Notes under the pieces: model-generated
Seen by the model: only the letters and a program-made list of their open reading frames with translations
Told to the model about the DNA's origin: nothing
The model's database searches: none
Shown here: positions 57,584-61,375 of the stretch, one piece after another
Position numbering within the stretch: position 1 is the stretch's first letter
Layout: each line of letters starts with the position of its first letter
Assembly (NCBI GenBank): GCA_036506495.1
Contig: DASXRQ010000128.1
Coordinates: 1 to 61,375 of the forward strand
Length of the DNA stretch: 61,375 nt
Direction: 5' to 3'
Source: DASXRC01 sp036506495
GTDB taxonomy: Bacteria; Actinomycetota; Actinomycetes; Mycobacteriales; Micromonosporaceae
Translations under genes and position numbers: made by a program

Positions 57584-58140
57584 GGCGCCGCGGGGCTCGG
57601 CACGAGGGCACTCGCCATTCGCCGCTCGCCCTCGGCCTTCAGCCTCGCCGCCCGGTCGAGATCAGCCTTGGACACCTGCACCGAACCGAACGCCTTGACG
57701 GCCTGGTAGTACGTCCACGCGAGGCTGTAGCACGCCGGCCGCACGAAGACGTTGTACGTGGCGCATTTTCGCTTCATGTCCTCGTAGAACGCGCTGTCGA
57801 CCCGGGGCTTGTTCGCCGCGAACAGGTCGACCGCCTTGTAGTTGCGGTACCCGAAGTCGTGCCGCCAGCACGGCAGCCGGAAGTCGAAGCCGAGCGGGTT
57901 GTCGGGGCTGCTGGAACAGAAGTCGGTGGACCAGTCGAAGGCGTACGCCGCCCACGCGGCCTGGTTCTGACGCGCCGCGTTCCAGGCGTCGTAGCTGGTG
58001 CGGCTCGTCTGTGTCCAGCTGGACAGGACGGCGACCTTCTCGTCGATCGTGACTGCCGCCGCGGGTTGGGCGAGGCCGACGACGGCGAGCAGGGTGGCGA
58101 CGACGGTGCTGGAGAGAAGGGTGGAGAGCCGACGGGACAT
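57580..58140 (-). CDS. Secreted prokaryotic phospholipase A2
   Basis: A 186-residue exported protein. Signal peptide at about 1-29 (LSTLLSSTVVATLLAVVGLAQPAAA), then the prokaryotic PLA2 fold (PF09056, Streptomyces violaceoruber type) with the catalytic His-Asp in LPCWRHDFGYRNY, the calcium-binding DNPLGFDF strand and paired cysteines. The C-terminal 25 residues are an extra helical, charged tail. ATG 58140 has CGGAGG upstream (58157-58152 region). It would release fatty acids from phospholipids outside the cell. Confidence 0.92.
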   Translation of the reverse strand: MSRRLSTLLSSTVVATLLAVVGLAQPAAAVTIDEKVAVLSSWTQTSRTSYDAWNAARQNQAAWAAYAFDWSTDFCSSSPDNPLGFDFRLPCWRHDFGYRNYKAVDLFAANKPRVDSAFYEDMKRKCATYNVFVRPACYSLAWTYYQAVKAFGSVQVSKADLDRAARLKAEGERRMASALVPSPAAP

Positions 58141-58349
58141 CGCGTTACCTCCGGGGGGCGACGGCCCGTCATGCGGACCGTGGGGATAACAGCGCGGTGA
58201 CCGGCGGGTAACCGGAGTGATCTCAGTGTCAGCGCATCGGCGAGCGCGAATGCCTGTCCAGAGTGGAGATTTCCGACGGGCGCGGAAAAAGGCACACAGA
58301 AACCCCGCGACATATTTGCCGCGGGGCGTCCGTGTGCGCCCGCTCCCCG

Positions 58350-58412
58350 CCCAACTCCGTCAAAGTTGGGCTATCGGGCGGCCCGTACCTGCCCAACTCC
58401 GTCAAAGTTGGG
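58350..58412. repeat. Direct pair of 21-bp CCCAACTCCG / CAAAGTTGGG elements
   Basis: Two identical 21-nt elements (58350-58370 and 58392-58412) begin CCCAACTCCG and end CAAAGTTGGG. Their 7-nt ends are complementary and the centres are not. They belong to the same family as the perfect palindromes at 1516-1577. They lie 16 nt from the korB stop, so here too the pair is next to a 3' end; this is a transcript-end candidate or dispersed repeat. Confidence 0.75.
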
Positions 58413-58427
58413 CGGGAGGGCGGCGGG

Positions 58428-59462
58428 CTAGATGATCGTCCAGGTGTCGCCGGAGTTCAGCAGGCCGGCGAGCTGCTCCTCGGGCGTACCGCTGGACTTG
58501 GCCCTCGCCGCGTCCAGCTGCGTGCGGACAATCCCGTCGTAGGACGGGCGCTCGACGGAGCGGAACACGCCGATCGGCGTGTTGCGACCGTCCTGCTGCG
58601 GCAATCGGGACAGCGCGAACGCGTACGCCGGCTCGGCGACCGTGGCGTCGTGGACGACGACCTCCTCGTCCGCCACGGATCCGCTCTCGCGCACCTCCAG
58701 CCCGAAGCCGCCCGGCGGGTGCACCACGCAGAACTGGCCGTCCGCGCCGAACGTGATCGGTTGGCCGTGCTCCAGCCGGATGAGGTAGTCGTCGCGGCTC
58801 GCCGGCTCCTTTAGCGTGTCGAAGGCGCCGTCGTTGAAGATGTTGCAGTTCTGGTATATCTCCACGAACGCCGAGCCCTCGTGCGAGGCCGCCGCCCGCA
58901 GCACCGACTGCAGGTGCTTGCGGTCGGAGTCGATCGTGCGCGCCACGAACGTCGCCTCCGCGCCGAGCGCGAGCGAGAGCGGGTTGAACGGCGAGTCGGC
59001 CGAGCCCACCGGGGTGGACTTGGTGATCTTGCCCAGTTCCGAGGTGGGCGAGTACTGCCCCTTGGTCAACCCGTAGATCCGGTTGTTGAACAGCAGGATC
59101 TTCAGATTGACGTTGCGGCGTAGCGCGTGGATTAGATGATTGCCCCCGATGGACAGCGCGTCACCGTCGCCGGTGACCACCCACACCGACAGGTCGGGCC
59201 GGCTCACCGACAGGCCGGTCGCGATCGCCGGCGCCCGACCGTGGATCGAGTGCATCCCGTACGTGTTCATGTAGTAGGGGAACCGCGACGAGCAGCCGAT
59301 GCCGGAGACGAAGACGATGCGCTCGCGCGGGATGTTCAGCTCCGGCATGAACTGCTGGACGGCGGCCAGGATCGCGTAGTCACCGCACCCCGGACACCAG
59401 CGGACCTCCTGGTCCGTCTTGAAGTCCTTCGCGGTGAGCGTGAGGGCGACCGACTCAGGCAT
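58428..59462 (-). CDS. korB: 2-oxoacid:ferredoxin oxidoreductase beta subunit
   Basis: The 344-residue beta subunit binds thiamine diphosphate and a [4Fe-4S] cluster. Features are VRWCPGCGDYAIL, FVSGIGCSSRFPYYMNTYG, VWVVTGDGDALSIGGNHLIHA with GDGD and N for Mg-ThDP, and NNRIYGLTKGQ. Together with korA it oxidises 2-oxoglutarate (or pyruvate) to the CoA ester with reduction of ferredoxin. The ATG at 59462 lies inside the last codons of korA (8-nt overlap), with GGAGG upstream inside korA. The C-terminal 100 residues are typical of actinobacterial KorB. Confidence 0.93.
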   Translation of the reverse strand: MPESVALTLTAKDFKTDQEVRWCPGCGDYAILAAVQQFMPELNIPRERIVFVSGIGCSSRFPYYMNTYGMHSIHGRAPAIATGLSVSRPDLSVWVVTGDGDALSIGGNHLIHALRRNVNLKILLFNNRIYGLTKGQYSPTSELGKITKSTPVGSADSPFNPLSLALGAEATFVARTIDSDRKHLQSVLRAAASHEGSAFVEIYQNCNIFNDGAFDTLKEPASRDDYLIRLEHGQPITFGADGQFCVVHPPGGFGLEVRESGSVADEEVVVHDATVAEPAYAFALSRLPQQDGRNTPIGVFRSVERPSYDGIVRTQLDAARAKSSGTPEEQLAGLLNSGDTWTII

Positions 59463-61299
59463 TTTTAACGACTTCCTCCAGCGTGGTCTCCAGCTCCGCC
59501 GCGGTGAACGGCAGGCCGCGGACCTGGTTGTACGGGAGCGCATCGACGAGGTAGCGGGCCCGGATGACGTGCGCGAGCTGGCCCAGGTTCATCTCCGGGA
59601 TGACGACCTTCTCGTACGCGTTGAGCACCCCGCCGAGGTTGCGGGGCATCGGCGCCAGGTGCCGCAGGTGCCCCTGGGCGATCGGTAGGCCGCGCTGGCG
59701 CAGGGACCGGCAGGCAGCGCCGATCGGACCGTAGGTCGAGCCCCAGCCGAGCACCAGCACCCGGGCCGTGCCGTCCGGATCCTCGACCTCCACGTCGGGC
59801 ACCTCGATGGCCTCGATGCGCGCGGCTCGGGTGCGCACCATGAAGTCGTGGTTGGCCGGGTCGTACGAGATGTCGCCGGTCCGGTCGGCCTTCTCCAGAC
59901 CGCCGATGCGGTGCTCCAGGCCGGGCGTGCCCGGGATGGCCCACGGCCGCGCCAGCGTGGCGGGGTCGCGCAGGTACGGCAGGAACTGGCCGTCCGGCCC
60001 GTTCGGTGCGGTGGCGAACTGCACTCGCAGGTCGGGCAGGTCCTCGACCGACGGCAGCAGCCACGGCTCCGAGCCGTTCGCGATGTAGCCGTCGGAGAGC
60101 AGGATGACCGGCGTGCGGTACGTCAGGGCGATGCGGGCCGCCTCGATCGCGGCGTGGAAGCAGTCCGACGGGGAGCGCGGCGCCAGCACGGCGACCGGTG
60201 CCTCGCCGTGCCGACCGAACAGCGCCATGTTCAGGTCGGCCTGCTCCGTCTTGGTCGGCATGCCGGTGGACGGACCGGCGCGCTGCACGTCAACGATGAT
60301 CAGCGGCAGCTCGAGCGCGACCGCGAGCGAGATCGTCTCGCCCTTGAGCGCCACGCCAGGGCCGCTGGTGCTGGTGATGCCGAGCGCGCCGCCGTACGAC
60401 GCTCCGAGCGTCGCGCCGATCGCGGCGATCTCGTCCTCCGCCTGCATCGTCGTGACGCCGAAGCGCTTGTGCTTCGACAACTCGTGGAGGATGTCCGAGG
60501 CCGGCGTGATCGGGTACGCGCCGAGAAAGATCGGGAGCCCGGAGCGCACGCCGGCCGCGATGATGCCGAGAGCGAGCGCGGTGTTGCCGGTGACGTTGCG
60601 GTAGTTGCCCGGCGGCATCTTGGCCGGCTTGACCTCGTACCGGACCGCGAAGTCCTCGGTGGTCTCGCCGAAGTTCCAGCCCGCCTTGAACGCGGCGATG
60701 TTCGCGGCGACCAGTTCGGGCCGGGCCGCGAACTTGCGCTCCAGGAACGCGATCGTCGACTCCGACGGCCGCGAGTAGATCCACGAGAGGAGCCCCAGCG
60801 CGAACATGTTCTTGGCGCGCTCGGCGTCCTTCTTCGAGACCCCGTGCGACTCCAGAGCCTTCACCGTCATGCTGGTCAGTGCCACCGGGTGGAGGCTGTA
60901 GCCGTCGAGGGAGCCGTCCTCGAGCGGGTCCGAGGCGTACCCGACCTTGGTCAGGTTTCGCTTCGTGAACTCGTCGGTGTTGACGATGATGTCCGCGCCG
61001 CGGGGCAGGTCGGCCAGGTTCGCCTTCAGCGCCGCCGGGTTCATCGCCACGAGGACGTTGGGCGCGTCGCCCGGGGTGAGGATGTCGTAGTCGGCGAAGT
61101 GCACCTGGAAGCTCGAGACACCCGGGAGCGTTCCCGCCGGCGCCCGGATCTCGGCCGGGAAGTTCGGCAAGGTGGAGATGTCATTACCGAGTTGGGCGGT
61201 TTCGGAGGTAAACCGGTCACCGGTGAGCTGCATACCATCGCCGGAATCGCCGGCGAATCGGATGACCACTCGATCCAGTTGACGGACCTTCTTGGTCAC
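59455..61299 (-). CDS. korA: 2-oxoacid:ferredoxin oxidoreductase alpha (gamma-alpha fused) subunit
   Basis: A 614-residue fused gamma-alpha subunit. The N-terminal gamma domain (about 1-190; VIRFAGDSGDGMQLTGDRF) is followed by the pyrimidine-binding alpha domain (GAYPITPASDILHELSKH, MQAEDEIAAIGATLGASYGGALGITSTSGPG, PLIIVDVQRAGPSTGMPTKTEQADL). Together with korB this is the KGO-type enzyme known from mycobacteria (Rv2454c-2455c). GTG 61299 is preceded by GGAGG (11 nt upstream). The 76 nt upstream to the window edge contain no gene. Confidence 0.93.
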   Translation of the reverse strand: MTKKVRQLDRVVIRFAGDSGDGMQLTGDRFTSETAQLGNDISTLPNFPAEIRAPAGTLPGVSSFQVHFADYDILTPGDAPNVLVAMNPAALKANLADLPRGADIIVNTDEFTKRNLTKVGYASDPLEDGSLDGYSLHPVALTSMTVKALESHGVSKKDAERAKNMFALGLLSWIYSRPSESTIAFLERKFAARPELVAANIAAFKAGWNFGETTEDFAVRYEVKPAKMPPGNYRNVTGNTALALGIIAAGVRSGLPIFLGAYPITPASDILHELSKHKRFGVTTMQAEDEIAAIGATLGASYGGALGITSTSGPGVALKGETISLAVALELPLIIVDVQRAGPSTGMPTKTEQADLNMALFGRHGEAPVAVLAPRSPSDCFHAAIEAARIALTYRTPVILLSDGYIANGSEPWLLPSVEDLPDLRVQFATAPNGPDGQFLPYLRDPATLARPWAIPGTPGLEHRIGGLEKADRTGDISYDPANHDFMVRTRAARIEAIEVPDVEVEDPDGTARVLVLGWGSTYGPIGAACRSLRQRGLPIAQGHLRHLAPMPRNLGGVLNAYEKVVIPEMNLGQLAHVIRARYLVDALPYNQVRGLPFTAAELETTLEEVVKNA

Positions 61300-61375
61300 G
61301 TGTGCTGTCCTCCTTGGCGGCCGGCGGCTGCGGGTTGCACGCGGTGGGCCGGCCCCGCTTCTTCCTACACCTCAT
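61300..61375. other. Unannotated stretch upstream of korA
   Basis: This short piece holds the korA ribosome-binding site and GC-rich sequence only. No promoter hexamers could be defined before the window ends. Confidence 0.4.

Overview
The window is very GC-rich, densely packed actinobacterial DNA with many GTG starts and many 1-4 nt stop/start overlaps. Mycothiol biosynthesis (mshA), a mycothiol-dependent isomerase-type enzyme, SenX3/RegX3, a 33-residue bS22-like ribosomal protein gene, Rex-hemACDB and a BldN-type sigma factor with an RsbN-like partner together point to a sporulating, mycelial actinomycete. The intergenic stem-loop families remind me of Micromonosporales genomes, but that is recollection and was not checked.

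The backbone follows, from memory, the order of Mycobacterium tuberculosis Rv0474 to Rv0512 and of the Streptomyces bldN/hem region: XRE regulator, hbhA-like gene, DUF2516, murB, SDR, mshA, ybjN, gpm, senX3-regX3, ppx, sugar-phosphate isomerase, small HTH gene, bS22, epimerase, acyltransferase, serB-like gene, glutaredoxin, hemA, hemC, hemD, hemB. Lineage-specific blocks interrupt it. 3.2-5.4 kb holds a hydrolase, an AlaX-type editing protein and a macrodomain protein. 7.3-13.1 kb holds a complete PEP-dependent dihydroxyacetone kinase system. 21.8-22.4 kb holds a Doc-type toxin-antitoxin pair. 25.2-31.7 kb holds a CGNR regulator, proline dehydrogenase, a metalloprotease-like membrane protein and a MacAB-like exporter. 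36.9-39.1 kb holds bldN and its partner.

Region by region. 1-6.2 kb: truncated BKACE gene, asparaginase, regulator/hbhA operon, three small enzymes and a DinB-fold enzyme. 6.3-7.4 kb: murB. 7.3-13.1 kb: facilitator-dhaK-dhaL-EI on the minus strand, an IclR regulator, and DhaM(IIA)-HPr on the plus strand, with two copies of one operator-like sequence. 13.1-19.6 kb: MgtC-like protein, SDR, mshA, ybjN, a racemase-type CoA enzyme, gpmA, phoU. 19.7-25.1 kb: senX3-regX3, toxin-antitoxin pair, cysteine-rich protein, ppx, isomerase. 25.2-34.6 kb: the accessory block above, then the small HTH gene, bS22, epimerase and acyltransferase. 34.6-39.1 kb (minus): membrane protein, SerB-like phosphatase, RsbN-like protein, bldN. 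39.6-47.9 kb (plus): acyl-CoA synthetase, glutaredoxin, HAD, rex, hemA, hemC, hemD, hemB. 48-61.4 kb: frameshifted HTH gene, large secreted nuclease, double GNAT, transglycosylase, zinc ribbon, cyclase/NB-ARC/TPR protein, secreted phospholipase A2, and the korAB 2-oxoacid:ferredoxin oxidoreductase pair.

The most notable non-coding content is three families of intergenic inverted repeats. One is a ~105-nt stem-loop present twice with identical 14-nt arms and covarying outer stems. Other clear sites are a Rex operator on the rex promoter, a shared operator for the dha system, tandem DnaA boxes upstream of the frameshifted HTH gene, and a likely leaderless regulator gene embedded in a GCTAGC array. 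No tRNA, rRNA, CRISPR array, insertion sequence or prophage was recognised.
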